Origin: Burkholderia savannae
Lineage (GTDB): Bacteria; Pseudomonadota; Gammaproteobacteria; Burkholderiales; Burkholderiaceae
Length of the DNA: 64,000 nucleotides
Assembly: GCF_001524445.2 (NCBI RefSeq)
Contig: NZ_CP013417.1
Span: 248,001-312,000 of the forward strand
Reading direction: 5' to 3'
Shown: one piece after another, positions 34,694-43,529 of the stretch
Layout: every line of letters starts with the position of its first letter
Numbering within the stretch: the stretch's first letter is position 1
Notes under the pieces: generated by a model
Told to the model about the DNA's origin: nothing
The model's input: only the letters and a program-made list of their open reading frames with translations
Database searches by the model: none
Program-made: the position numbers and the translations under genes

Positions 34694-35200
34694 ATGCATG
34701 CCTTGCACCGTTCCCACTCGTTCGTTGGTCGATTGTTCGCCGCATTCGTCGTGCTGCTCGCGCTCGGCGGCTGCGCGGCGTTGACCGCGCGTGATCCGGT
34801 GCGCGTGAGCGTCGTCGGTATCGAGCCGCTCGTCGGGCAGGGGCTCGAAATGCGCTTCGACGTGAAGCTGCGGCTCCAGAATCCGAACGATGCGCCGATC
34901 GACTACGACGGCGTCGCGCTCGATCTCGAGCTGAACGGCAGGCCGTTCGCGAGCGGCGTGAGCGACGTGCGCGGGACGGTGCCGCGTTTCGGCGAACAGG
35001 TGCTGAGCGTGCCCGTCACGGTGTCCGCGTTTGCGGCCGCGCGGCAGGCGTTCGGGCTCGCTGACGTGACGGAATCGGGCAAGCTGCCCTACGTGCTGCG
35101 CGGCAAGCTCGCCGGTGGAATGTTCGGCAGCGTGCGTTTCACCGATTCGGGCACGCTCGCCTTGCCCGCATCGTCGGGCGGTTACGGGCGCGGCTATTGA
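34694..35200 (+). CDS. LEA14-like (WHy domain) lipoprotein
   Basis: A 168-residue lipoprotein with lipobox LALGGC (Cys27) and a mature part that fits the LEA type 2 / water-stress WHy domain: segments such as EMRFDVKLRLQNPNDAPIDY, DYDGVALDLELNGRPFASG and the downstream VLSVPVTVSAF. Such bacterial proteins are thought to protect the envelope or act as small adaptors; no enzymatic role is known. The ATG at 34694 is chosen because it gives a normal lipoprotein signal and follows GAGGAG. An in-frame upstream ATG at 34598 would bury the signal peptide. It appears to be a single-gene unit. Confidence 0.85.
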   Translation: MHALHRSHSFVGRLFAAFVVLLALGGCAALTARDPVRVSVVGIEPLVGQGLEMRFDVKLRLQNPNDAPIDYDGVALDLELNGRPFASGVSDVRGTVPRFGEQVLSVPVTVSAFAAARQAFGLADVTESGKLPYVLRGKLAGGMFGSVRFTDSGTLALPASSGGYGRGY

Positions 35201-35645
35201 AATTGGATGCGAAGTGCGAGAGTCGCGGGCGATTGAGCGCGGGCACGCATCGATTGCCGTGCGCGTGAGAGTTCGTCCGCCGTTCGAGGCCGCCGCAATG
35301 CAAGCGCGCGAGTAGTGCGCGCGCTGTTTCGGCAGCGTTGTCCCGATCGGCCGACGTGCGGCGCGCAGCGCGCCGCGAGACGCATCTTACGCAGCCAGTC
35401 GTATTGCATGCCCGTATCACGTGATGCGACGTGCCGCGCGCATGCGTCTTCGAACGCGACGCGTCATGGGCCCGCCGATCGATCGCATCGACCGGCTCGC
35501 TGCGTGCGGTGCCGCACGGAAAGTGCGCGCGCGGCGCGCTACGTTAGCGTGACGAGGCGGCGATGCCGCTCGGCGCGCTTGTGTGCGTCGGGTTCGCGCG
35601 CGTCGCCGTTTTGCGCGCAGCGCCAGCCGTACGATCTATCCTGCC
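35201..35645. other. Intergenic region without recognised features
   Basis: A 445-base GC-rich stretch between the LEA14-like gene and the acyltransferase gene. I see no gene, RNA or clear hairpin terminator in it. A promoter for the acyltransferase should be near its right end but no good match is visible. Confidence 0.4.
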
Positions 35646-36764
35646 ATGTCCGATTCCACCAGCCCGAGCCGCTTCGCGCATGTCGATGCGATGCGCGCCG
35701 TCGCCGTGCTGTTCGTCATGTGGACGCACTACGCGGAGCTCTTCGACAAGCTCGCAGGCTCGCAGCACGTGCTCGACGCGGTGCAGCGTTCGGTGAACTT
35801 CGGGCGCATCGGCGTCGTCATCTTCTTCTGCATCAGCGGGATGCTGATTCCGACGAGCCTGCGAGGCGCGCCTGCGGAGGGCACGCGCCGCTTCGTCGTG
35901 CGTCGCTTTTTCCGGCTCTATCCGGCGTTCTGGCTGTCGCTGCCGCTCGGCTATCTCGTGTACTGGCTATTGTTCGGGCTGCGAATGGAGGCGTCCGGCC
36001 TGCTCGCGAACGTGACGATGATTCCGACGGCGTTCGGCAGCGATCCGGTGATGGGGCATTACTGGACGCTCGAAACCGAGCTGTATTTCTACGTACTGTG
36101 CGTGCTGCTGTTCAGCATCGGCGCACTGCATCGCATGCGCGACCTTTGCGCGGTGTGCGCGGGGCTGTGCGTGCTCTTCGTCGTCACGTCGGCGCTGCGG
36201 ATCGTTCCGGCAAGCGCGCTCGGCCAGTACAAGGGGATGCTCTTTCACCTCGCGATCATGTTCTGGGGCGCGTGCTTCCGGCAAGCGTACGAGACGCCGT
36301 CGAAGACGTTCGACCTGATGCGCGGCCGCTTGCCGGTCTCGTATCGCGCGGCGACGATCGCGCTCGGCCTGCTCATCGTCGCGATCTCGCTGCTGATGGC
36401 GGCGGCGAACTGGCGACACCGCGATTTCGTGCACATGTCCGCATCGTTCGGCTACGTGCTCGGCATCGCGATTTTCGTTGCGCTCGCAACGGTATTGAAG
36501 ATTCGCCTGCGGTTCTTCGCGTGGCTCGGCGAGATCAGCTACTCCATCTATCTGCTGCACGGCATTCCGCTGTATCTGTTGCTGTGGGTGTGCGAACGAT
36601 ACGGAATCACGGACCAGCCGCTCGGCGTGTACATGGCCTTGCCGATTCTGCCGGCGATCGCGCTGTCGTGGGCGAGCTATCGATTCTGCGAGGCGCCGTT
36701 CGTGCGCTTCGCGCATGCGTTGACGCCGAAGCGCCGCGCCGAAGCCATGACGGCGAAGGTCTGA
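35646..36764 (+). CDS. Acyltransferase 3 family membrane protein
   Basis: An integral membrane acyltransferase (OafA/NodX group) that probably adds acetyl or similar groups to a surface glycan. The 372-residue product has about ten hydrophobic helices. Family landmarks are the N-terminal block HVDAMRAVAVLFVMWTHY with the key histidine at residue 28, the segment RIGVVIFFCISGMLIP, and SYSIYLLHGIPLYL near the C-terminus. The ATG at 35646 starts directly before the first conserved segment; the frame is open further upstream to 35583 but that extension is basic and unconserved. It lacks the SGNH esterase domain found in longer OafA proteins. The acceptor is unknown. Confidence 0.88.
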   Translation: MSDSTSPSRFAHVDAMRAVAVLFVMWTHYAELFDKLAGSQHVLDAVQRSVNFGRIGVVIFFCISGMLIPTSLRGAPAEGTRRFVVRRFFRLYPAFWLSLPLGYLVYWLLFGLRMEASGLLANVTMIPTAFGSDPVMGHYWTLETELYFYVLCVLLFSIGALHRMRDLCAVCAGLCVLFVVTSALRIVPASALGQYKGMLFHLAIMFWGACFRQAYETPSKTFDLMRGRLPVSYRAATIALGLLIVAISLLMAAANWRHRDFVHMSASFGYVLGIAIFVALATVLKIRLRFFAWLGEISYSIYLLHGIPLYLLLWVCERYGITDQPLGVYMALPILPAIALSWASYRFCEAPFVRFAHALTPKRRAEAMTAKV

Positions 36765-36967
36765 GCGGCGAAAGTCTGAGGAAAAGGGGCGCGGCGAGCG
36801 ACGCGCGTTGCTCGCCTTCGTCGATCGCCGCGCGGATTGTCGACGCGCAACGGCGTCGCGATCCGCCGCCGCGCGCCCGATGCATTTTGCCGGCCGGCGC
36901 AAAGCGCGGTACTGTGTCGTCCGCGGCGCGTCGCGCCGCCCATCGACTCAACGATTTCCGATTCCTC

Positions 36968-38107
36968 GTGACCGCTTTTCCCGAATTCCAATGGACCGAC
37001 GCCGACGGCGTCGAGCACGCCGTTCGCTGGCGCTCCGAAGCCGGCTCGCCGCCGCCGCGCCGCGCGGTCGCGGCCGACGATCGCATGACGGCCGATGCCG
37101 CCTACCGCCTCGCGTGCGAAGGCACGGCGCTCATTTGGCAGGGCGACTTCCAGAACGCGCGCCAGTTGCTGCAGGCGCTCGCGCGCCGCATCGATCGCAA
37201 GCCGAAGAAGGCGAAGCCCGCGGCGACGCCCGTCGATGCGTTCAATCTCCACCGGATGGCGCAGGCGCAGCGCGCGCGCACGCTCGGGATGCTGCTGATC
37301 CTGCTCGAAGCCGACTATTCGATCGCGCTGCGACGTGCGCCGGATCTGCGGGCCGCATGCGAAGAAGCCTATGGCGCGGCGGGCGGCGAGCGCTCGATCG
37401 CGTCGCTGCGCGAGCTGCTCGGCATCGTCGGCGCGCACGAATGGCGCAAGAAGGGCGTGCCGCTCGCCGCGCTCGGCGGCGAGCGGATTCATCCGCACTA
37501 CGGCGTGTTTTCGCCCGTGCGGGGCGAATACGTGGATCTCGTCGCGCGTGCGCCGCTGCCGTCGACGTCGCTCGCGTTCGACATCGGCGTCGGCACTGGC
37601 GTGCTCGCCGCGGTGCTCGCGTCGCGCGGCGTCGAGCGCGTGGTCGCGACCGATCAGGACGCGCGCGCGCGCGCCTGCGCGGCGGAGAACGTCGCGCGGC
37701 TCGGCTACGCGTCGCGCATCGAGATCGTCGAAGCCGATCTGTTTCCCGACGGGCGCGCGCCGCTCGTCGTCTGCAATCCGCCGTGGCTGCCCGCGCGGCC
37801 GAGCTCGCCGCTCGAATACGCGGTCTACGATCCGGACAGCCGGATGCTGAAAGGCTTTCTCGCGGGGCTCGCCGCGCATCTTTCGCCGGGCGGCGAAGGC
37901 TGGCTGATCCTGTCGGATTTCGCCGAGCATCTCGGCCTGCGCACGCGCGACGAACTGCTCGGCTGGATCGACGCGGCGGGCCTGAGCGTCGTCGGCCGCG
38001 ACGACATCAAGCCGGTGCATCCGAAGGCGTCGGACCCCGCCGATCCGCTGCATCGTGCGCGTGCGGCCGAGACGACGTCGCTCTGGCGTCTCGCCGCACG
38101 CGGCTGA
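36968..38107 (+). CDS. Class I methyltransferase (HemK/RlmG-like fold)
   Basis: A predicted SAM-dependent methyltransferase. Motif I is FDIGVGTGVLAAVLA (about residues 202-216) and the catalytic loop is NPPW (about 270), of the N-methyltransferase (N/D)PP(Y/W/F) class that includes PrmC, RsmC and RlmG. The N-terminal 180 residues are helical and unassigned. The GTG at 36968 gives 379 residues and follows directly on non-conserved sequence; the start is uncertain because the frame is open far upstream and no strong ribosome-binding site is visible. The substrate (rRNA, protein or small molecule) cannot be told from sequence. It starts about 200 bases after the acyltransferase stop. Confidence 0.8.
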   Translation: MTAFPEFQWTDADGVEHAVRWRSEAGSPPPRRAVAADDRMTADAAYRLACEGTALIWQGDFQNARQLLQALARRIDRKPKKAKPAATPVDAFNLHRMAQAQRARTLGMLLILLEADYSIALRRAPDLRAACEEAYGAAGGERSIASLRELLGIVGAHEWRKKGVPLAALGGERIHPHYGVFSPVRGEYVDLVARAPLPSTSLAFDIGVGTGVLAAVLASRGVERVVATDQDARARACAAENVARLGYASRIEIVEADLFPDGRAPLVVCNPPWLPARPSSPLEYAVYDPDSRMLKGFLAGLAAHLSPGGEGWLILSDFAEHLGLRTRDELLGWIDAAGLSVVGRDDIKPVHPKASDPADPLHRARAAETTSLWRLAARG

Positions 38108-38242
38108 GCCGGCCGGCGCGCGCGGCTCGGTACGAGGAGCGAGGCGGCCGGTTTTCGGTAAACTGTGACACTTCCACGCACGCTTTGATGCCGTCTGCCG
38201 CCGCCTGACTTCGGTCCTGAACGGCAGCCGGCCTGTCTCCCG

Positions 38243-39136
38243 ATGTCGACCAAGACTTACGAAATCCGCCCGAACCAGTCGATCGAACTGCTGAAGGAAC
38301 TGCACATCCTGACGCGCGACGGCAAGATGAATCAGGACAGCCGCCGCAAGCTGAAGCAGGTTTATCACCTGTTCCAGTTCATCGAGCCGCTTCTCTCGGA
38401 CGTGGCGCGGGAAAAGGGCGGCGTGACGCTCGCCGATCACGGCGCGGGCAAGTCGTATCTCGGCTTCATCCTGTACGACCTGTTCTTCAAGGAGCGTCCG
38501 CTCGCCGGCTCGCACGTCTACGGCATCGAAACGCGCGAGGCGCTCGTCGCGCGCTCGACCGAGCTCGCCGCGCGGCTCGGCTTCGGCGGGATGTCGTTCC
38601 TGAATCTGTCGGTTGCCGATTCGATCACGTCGCCGCAACTGCCGGAAACGGTCGACATCGTCACCGCGCTGCACGCATGCGACACCGCGACCGACGACGC
38701 GATCCGCTTCGCGCTCGCCAAGCGCGCGCGGCACATCGTGCTCGTGCCGTGCTGCCAGGCGGAAGTCGCGGGCGTGCTGCGCAAGAGCAAGGGGAAATCG
38801 CTCGCGAATGCGCTGACGGAAGTGTGGCGGCATCCGCTGCACACGCGCGAGTTCGGCAGCCAGATCACCAACGTGCTGCGCTGCCTGCAACTCGAGGCGC
38901 ACGGCTATCAGGTGAGCGTGACCGAGCTCGTCGGCTGGGAGCATTCGATGAAGAACGAGCTCATCATCGCGCAATACAAGAACCTGCCGCAACGCAAGCC
39001 GAGCGAGCGGCTCGGCGAGATCCTCGACATGTTCGGGCTCGCGGAGCTGCGCGAGCGCTTCTTCGCGCCCGCCGCGCAGGCGGCCGCCGGCGCGAGCGCG
39101 AAGCCGGACGCCGCCGAATCCGAGCCGCGCGCGTGA
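38243..39136 (+). CDS. SAM-dependent methyltransferase (Methyltransf_32 type)
   Basis: A 297-residue predicted methyltransferase. Motif I reads LADHGAGKSYLGFIL, and the post-motif segment TALHACDTATDDAIRFAL with VLVPCCQAEV is typical of the METTL25/Methyltransf_32 group, several of which act on RNA or proteins. The ATG at 38243 is followed at once by conserved sequence (YEIRPNQSIELLKELHIL). It follows the other methyltransferase gene by 135 bases in the same direction. A short 7-bp hairpin without a T tract lies just after the stop. The substrate is unknown. Confidence 0.82.
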   Translation: MSTKTYEIRPNQSIELLKELHILTRDGKMNQDSRRKLKQVYHLFQFIEPLLSDVAREKGGVTLADHGAGKSYLGFILYDLFFKERPLAGSHVYGIETREALVARSTELAARLGFGGMSFLNLSVADSITSPQLPETVDIVTALHACDTATDDAIRFALAKRARHIVLVPCCQAEVAGVLRKSKGKSLANALTEVWRHPLHTREFGSQITNVLRCLQLEAHGYQVSVTELVGWEHSMKNELIIAQYKNLPQRKPSERLGEILDMFGLAELRERFFAPAAQAAAGASAKPDAAESEPRA

Positions 39137-39211
39137 TCTTCGCCGCGTGACGCGGCGCTCGCGGCGTGCGGGGCGAGCGCACGGTGCGCCGGCGTTTCGC
39201 GCCGCATCGCG

Positions 39212-39826
39212 CTACTTCGCTTCTTTGTTCCCTTCGTTCTCTTCGTTCTCTTCGTTCCCTTCGTCTGCGTCGCGCTGGGCCATCCAGTCGCGCCAGCCCG
39301 CATGGCCGAGGCGGCGCATCGTCGCCTGGTTGCGTTCGTAGATGTCGGCCGCGTCCGGGAACGCGTCGGCGGCGCGCTCGATGCTCGCCTCGCGCAGCAG
39401 GTGCAGGATCGGATACGGCGCGCGATTCGTGTAGTTCTCGATGTCGTCGGGCCCGGCGCCGTCGAACTGATAGCGCGGGTGGAAGCTCGCGATCTGCAGC
39501 GTGCCTTCGAGCCGCAGTTGCTGAAGCAGGCGATCGGCGAACCAGAGCGCGTCGTTGTAGTCGAGAAAGTCGTCGAACGTGTTCGGAAAGATCACGAGCG
39601 TCGTGTCGATTTCGTCCGGATCGGCGGCCTCGAGGCGCCGCAGCTCGCTTTCGAGATCGGTCAGCGCCGCTTCCAGCGACGCCGCGCGGCTGATCGCATA
39701 GCGAATCTGCCGCTTCACGTGCACGCCCTTCGCGAACGGGCACAGATTGAGCCCGATCACCGCGCGCGTGAGCCAGTGGCGCGTGGCGGCGAGGATGTCG
39801 GCGTCGGGCGGAGAGACTTCGATCAT
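39212..39826 (-). CDS. DUF1415 family protein
   Basis: A 204-residue protein of the conserved DUF1415 family, found in many proteobacteria and of unknown function. Recognisable blocks are WLTRAVIGLNLCPFAKGVHV, TLVIFPNTFDDFLDYND and LQIASFHPRYQFDG, then YTNRAPYPILHLLREAS. The conserved Cys in LCPFAK suggests redox or metal chemistry, but that is only inference. The C-terminal end is an acidic Glu/Asn repeat coded by four 9-base units at 39224-39259, so its length may vary between strains. It is convergent with the preceding methyltransferase gene. Confidence 0.87.
   Translation of the reverse strand: MIEVSPPDADILAATRHWLTRAVIGLNLCPFAKGVHVKRQIRYAISRAASLEAALTDLESELRRLEAADPDEIDTTLVIFPNTFDDFLDYNDALWFADRLLQQLRLEGTLQIASFHPRYQFDGAGPDDIENYTNRAPYPILHLLREASIERAADAFPDAADIYERNQATMRRLGHAGWRDWMAQRDADEGNEENEENEGNKEAK
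39224..39259. repeat. Four 9-bp tandem units in the DUF1415 3' end
   Basis: The units TTTGTTCCC, TTCGTTCTC, TTCGTTCTC and TTCGTTCCC follow each other without gaps, and code GNE/ENE-type tripeptides on the minus strand. Unit number could vary without breaking the frame. Confidence 0.8.
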
Positions 39827-39979
39827 GGCGGAAACGGCGTGGCGGTCAAGCCGCGATTGTAGCGGGCGCGGGCGGGGCGCGATGCGTCGGCGCCGCCGGC
39901 CGCATCGATCGGCTGCGAAGCGGCGATTGCGCGACGATCGTCGCGCGTCGCGCGTGCGCCTGCCGCGCGCGCCGCCGCA

Positions 39980-40609
39980 TCATGCGCACGCCGCGTCGAT
40001 CAACTGCCGCGCGGCGCGCGGCGCGCCGCCGATCGGCGATGCGCCCGGCCGGTACGTCTGGCTCGCCGCGTATATGCCTTCGATCAGCAGCGCGAGCGCG
40101 TCGGCGAGCGCCTGCGGCTCGCGCGCGCCCGCGGCTTCAGAAAGCGCGACGAGCCGCGCCATCAGCCGGCCCTTGTTGTCGGCGACCGCGAGCCGCGCCG
40201 GGTGCTCGAGATTCGAAAACTCGGTCGCGACGTTGAGGAACGGGCAGCCGCGATAGCCGGGCTGCGACGCGCGCTGCGCGAGGTCGTCGAAATACTGGAC
40301 GAGCTGCGCCTTCGGATCGCCCGGATGCTTCGCGGCGCTTGCGTCGAAGCGCTCGAAGAAGCATGTGTCCATCCGGTCGAGGTACGCGAGCACGAGCTCG
40401 TCCTTCGACGCGAACTGCCGGTAGAGGCTCATCTTGTTGACGCCCGCGCGCTCGACGACCGCCTCGACGCCCACCGCGCGAATCCCTTCCTGATAGAACA
40501 GCTCTTGCGCTGCGCGCAGCAGGTGCTGCTGCGCTTCCGAACCCGCCATCTGCGTGCTGCGTGTGCGACGGGCGGCCGGCTTGGCGGCCTTGGCGACGAT
40601 GGTGGTCAT
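39980..40609 (-). CDS. TetR/AcrR family transcriptional regulator
   Basis: A 209-residue repressor with an N-terminal helix-turn-helix domain at about residues 25-75 (QELFYQEGIRAVGVEAVVER and AGVNKMSLYRQFASKDELV) and a C-terminal ligand-binding domain with the TetR_C motif GYRGCPFLNVATEF. It diverges from an MFS transporter gene. Two near-identical palindromes in the shared promoter region (40646-40661 and 40679-40694) fit its operator and overlap both promoters, so it most likely represses the transporter and itself until a ligand binds. The inducer is unknown. The ATG at 40609 precedes a basic N-terminal stretch of about 24 residues. Confidence 0.92.
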   Translation of the reverse strand: MTTIVAKAAKPAARRTRSTQMAGSEAQQHLLRAAQELFYQEGIRAVGVEAVVERAGVNKMSLYRQFASKDELVLAYLDRMDTCFFERFDASAAKHPGDPKAQLVQYFDDLAQRASQPGYRGCPFLNVATEFSNLEHPARLAVADNKGRLMARLVALSEAAGAREPQALADALALLIEGIYAASQTYRPGASPIGGAPRAARQLIDAACA

Positions 40610-40638
40610 GCTCGATCCCGACTACGAAAATTGAATGC

Positions 40639-40667
40639 TTGACATGTTACCGATCGGTCACTAGGAT
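40639..40667 (+). promoter_or_regulatory. Promoter of the MFS transporter gene
   Basis: TTGACA at 40639-40644 (perfect -35) and TAGGAT at 40662-40667 are separated by exactly 17 bases, and the first TetR operator fills the spacer. Confidence 0.8.
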
Positions 40668-40672
40668 CGCAA
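40644..40672 (-). promoter_or_regulatory. Promoter of the tetR-family gene
   Basis: On the minus strand TTGCGA (40672-40667) and TAACAT (40649-40644) are 17 bases apart, overlapping the rightward promoter, so one repressor can block both. Confidence 0.6.
40646..40661. promoter_or_regulatory. TetR-type operator 1
   Basis: GTTACCGATCGGTCAC is a near-perfect palindrome lying between the -35 and -10 of the transporter promoter. Confidence 0.85.
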
Positions 40673-40678
40673 CGACTT

Positions 40679-40694
40679 GTGACCGACCGGTAAC
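40679..40694. promoter_or_regulatory. TetR-type operator 2
   Basis: GTGACCGACCGGTAAC is the second copy, differing from the reverse complement of operator 1 at one base. Centre-to-centre spacing is 33 bp, about three helical turns, so two dimers could sit on one face of the DNA. Confidence 0.85.
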
Positions 40695-40770
40695 AGAGAT
40701 CGGCGCGATTTCCCCTCAACCTCCGGCATGCCGATGCGATCGGCGGCGTGCCGCGTCAGGAGCGATTCGA

Positions 40771-42054
40771 ATGAACTGGGCGGCAAAGCGGATAGGCGGG
40801 CGTTTCCATTACGGCTGGCTTGCGGCGGCGGTGGTGTTCCTCGTCCTGCTTGCGGCGGCGGGCACGCGCGCGACGCCGAGCGTGCTGATGGTGCCGCTCG
40901 AGCACGAATTCGGCTGGAGCCGCGCGGCGATCTCGCTCGCGATCTCCGTGAACATCGCGCTCTACGGGCTCATCGGGCCGTTCGCGGCGGCCGCGATGCA
41001 GCGCTTCGGCGTGCGTCCGACGATCCTCGCCGCGCTCGCCGTGATGGGCGCGGGCGTCGCGCTGTCGTCGACGATGACGGCGACGTGGCAGATGGTGCTG
41101 ATCTGGGGCGTGCTGGTCGGCGGCGCGACGGGCGTCGCGGCGCTCACGCTGTCGGCGACGTTCGTCACGCGCTGGTTCGTCGCGCGGCGCGGCCTCGTGA
41201 TGGGGCTGTTGACCGCGAGTTCCGCGACGGGGCAGCTCGTGTTCCTGCCGATGCTCGCGGCGATCGCGCAGCGTCACGGCTGGCGGCCCGTCGTGCTGAC
41301 GGTCGCGATTGCGGTGGCCATCGCGGTGCCGCTCGTCGCGCTGCTGTTGCCCGAGCGGCCGTCCGACGTCGGGCTGCGCCCGTACGGCGAGCCGGCCGGC
41401 GCGCCGCGCGCGGACGACGGCGCGAAGCGCAACCCGATCGCGGTCGCGTTCGGCACGCTCGCGACGGCGTCGAAGACGCGCGACTTCTGGCTGCTGTTCT
41501 TCAGCTTCTTCATCTGCGGCGCGAGCACGAACGGCTACGTCGGCACGCACCTGATCGCGATGTGCAGCGACTACGGGATGACGGAGGTGCAGGGCGCGTC
41601 GCTGCTCGCGGCGATGGGCGTGTTCGACCTGATCGGCACGACGATGTCCGGCTGGCTGTCCGACCGCTATGACAGCCGCATGCTGTTGTTCTGGTACTAC
41701 GGCCTGCGCGGGCTGTCGCTGATCTATCTGCCGCACGCGTTCGGCATCGACTTTTTCGGGCTGCCGCTCTTCGCGGTGTTCTACGGGCTCGACTGGATCG
41801 CGACCGTGCCGCCCACGGTGCGCCTCGCGACCGACGTGTACGGCAAGGACGCGGCGCCCGTCGTGTTCGGCTGGATCGTGGCGGGCCACCAGCTCGGCGC
41901 GGCGTTCGCGGCGCTCGGCGCGGGCATGCTGCGCGCGAGCCTCGGCACGTACACGGTTGCGTCGATGATTTCGGGCGGGCTGTGCATCGTCGGCTCGCTG
42001 ATCGTGCTGCGGATCAATCGCGGGACGGCGCGGGTGTCGGCGAGCGCGGCGTGA
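40771..42054 (+). CDS. Major facilitator superfamily transporter
   Basis: A 427-residue MFS permease with twelve predicted helices. It resembles the oxalate/formate and monocarboxylate branch (GWSRAAISLAISVNIALYGLI near the start, and the loop WFVARRGLVMGLLTASSATG between helices). The start at 40771 follows CAGGAG. It is divergent from a TetR-type repressor with two operators in the promoter region, a layout common for inducible exporters or uptake systems of small organic acids or toxic compounds. The substrate cannot be read from sequence. A short nitroreductase gene follows in the same direction but 230 bases away. Confidence 0.88.
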   Translation: MNWAAKRIGGRFHYGWLAAAVVFLVLLAAAGTRATPSVLMVPLEHEFGWSRAAISLAISVNIALYGLIGPFAAAAMQRFGVRPTILAALAVMGAGVALSSTMTATWQMVLIWGVLVGGATGVAALTLSATFVTRWFVARRGLVMGLLTASSATGQLVFLPMLAAIAQRHGWRPVVLTVAIAVAIAVPLVALLLPERPSDVGLRPYGEPAGAPRADDGAKRNPIAVAFGTLATASKTRDFWLLFFSFFICGASTNGYVGTHLIAMCSDYGMTEVQGASLLAAMGVFDLIGTTMSGWLSDRYDSRMLLFWYYGLRGLSLIYLPHAFGIDFFGLPLFAVFYGLDWIATVPPTVRLATDVYGKDAAPVVFGWIVAGHQLGAAFAALGAGMLRASLGTYTVASMISGGLCIVGSLIVLRINRGTARVSASAA

Positions 42055-42284
42055 ACGGCCGGGCGGCGGCGGATGCCCGACATGTTCTTCGGCGTGCCCG
42101 GCGTGCCCGGTTTGTCGACGGTCCGACGCCGTTTCGGCGGCCGAGCGGCCGCGCCCGGCGCCCCTTTGCGCAAGCGTCGATTTGCATTTGCGCGCGCGAC
42201 CCGGCAAGTTCATCGACAAGCGGTTATGCTGGCGTTTCTTTTTCCGGGCGACCGAGCCCTTTTTTCAAATTGGTGAGGAAACGC

Positions 42285-42890
42285 ATGTCCGTCAAACCCG
42301 CTCCCACTTCCGTTTCGATCCACGATCTGATCGCCGGCCGCTGGAGCCCGCGCGCCTATTCGAGCGAACCCGTCAGCGCCGAGCATGTGCATGCGGTGCT
42401 CGAGGCCGCGCGCTGGGCGCCGTCCGCGTACAACGCGCAGCCGTGGCGCTTCATCGTGTTCGACCGCAGCAAGGACGAGGTCGCGTTCAAGCGAGCATTC
42501 GCGACGCTCGTGCCGTTCAACCAGGGCTGGAACGCGCCCGCGCCGGTGCTGATCGCGGTGACCGCGCACACGCTGACGTCGAAGGGCGAGCCGAGCCCGA
42601 CGGCGCTCTACGACGCGGGCGCCGCCGCGATGTCGCTCGTGCTGCAGGCGCATGCGCTCGGCCTCGCCGCGCACCAGATGAGCGGCTTCGACGCGAAGGC
42701 GTTCCGCGACGCGTTCGCGATCCCCGCCGACGTCGAGCCGCTCGCGATCATCTCGATCGGTCACTACGGCGATGCCGACAAGCTCGATCCGGTGCTGCGC
42801 GAGCGCGAGCGCGCGCCGCGCACGCGTCATCCGATCGGCGAAGTCATCTACGAGCACGCGTGGCAAAAGCCGTTCTCGTCGGCGGCGTGA
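42285..42890 (+). CDS. Nitroreductase family protein
   Basis: A 201-residue FMN-dependent oxidoreductase of the nitroreductase fold. The FMN phosphate-binding segment RWSPRAYSSEPVSAEH and the block AARWAPSAYNAQPWRFIVF are clear, and the C-terminal region IISIGHYGDADKL is the usual end of the fold. The ATG at 42285 is preceded by GTGAGGAA. Family members reduce nitro compounds, quinones, flavins or disulfides with NAD(P)H; which applies is unknown. The neighbouring MFS gene might be related in use but is not clearly in the same operon. Confidence 0.87.
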   Translation: MSVKPAPTSVSIHDLIAGRWSPRAYSSEPVSAEHVHAVLEAARWAPSAYNAQPWRFIVFDRSKDEVAFKRAFATLVPFNQGWNAPAPVLIAVTAHTLTSKGEPSPTALYDAGAAAMSLVLQAHALGLAAHQMSGFDAKAFRDAFAIPADVEPLAIISIGHYGDADKLDPVLRERERAPRTRHPIGEVIYEHAWQKPFSSAA

Positions 42891-43529
42891 CGTAGCGGAA
42901 CGCGTATCGGGCGCGTGCGGCGTGCGCAGCGGCCCGGCTGTGCGCGTCGTGCGTTGCCGATGCGGGGCGGCCGCGTTCGGCGGCGGTCATGACCGGCGGC
43001 GGGCGTATGCGCGGCGGGCGTGCCGCGCCGCGGCCCGTGACGGCGGAAGCCGGCGCCGATGTGGCTGGCGGCTTCGGGGCGGCCGATGCGGTGAAGCGGC
43101 CGTCGAGCGGCGCGGCAACTTGTTGCGCGCCACGGTTTCGCGCCGCGATCGCCCCGCGGAGGCCGCTGCGCCGATGTCGGGGCAATCCCAGTGGGGCGAT
43201 TCGGGGCCGGCGGCGGCGCCACGCGCCGCATTTGTCCGATTCCGAGTCCCGATCCGGCTGCGGCCGAGCGCGCGTTTCGCTTTGCGTTCGGGTCCGTCCG
43301 GGTCTGAACGGGAAGCCGCCTTCGATTCCGGCGAGCCGCGCGCACGAACGCCGGAACACGGGCTTCCCTCTCTCGCCGCCGCGCGCGTCAGCGCCTGCCC
43401 GCCGGTGTCGGGCGCATCGTCCCGCCGCATGCCCCCTGCATCCGGCCGCGCCCCGGTTGTGACGCGCGGCGGTTTCGTGATAAAAAGCCGGTCCTTCCGT
43501 TTTCGCACCGCCATCCGGCGGCCCGCCCC
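42891..43529. other. Intergenic region without recognised features
   Basis: A 639-base, very GC-rich region between the nitroreductase and YegD-like genes. Open frames exist on both strands but none shows a known family, a good start or consistent codon use, so I see no gene here. Confidence 0.4.

Noticed and set aside
42891..43529. Several open frames in the gap before the YegD-like gene
   Set aside because: No consistent codon use, no family and no good start on either strand.
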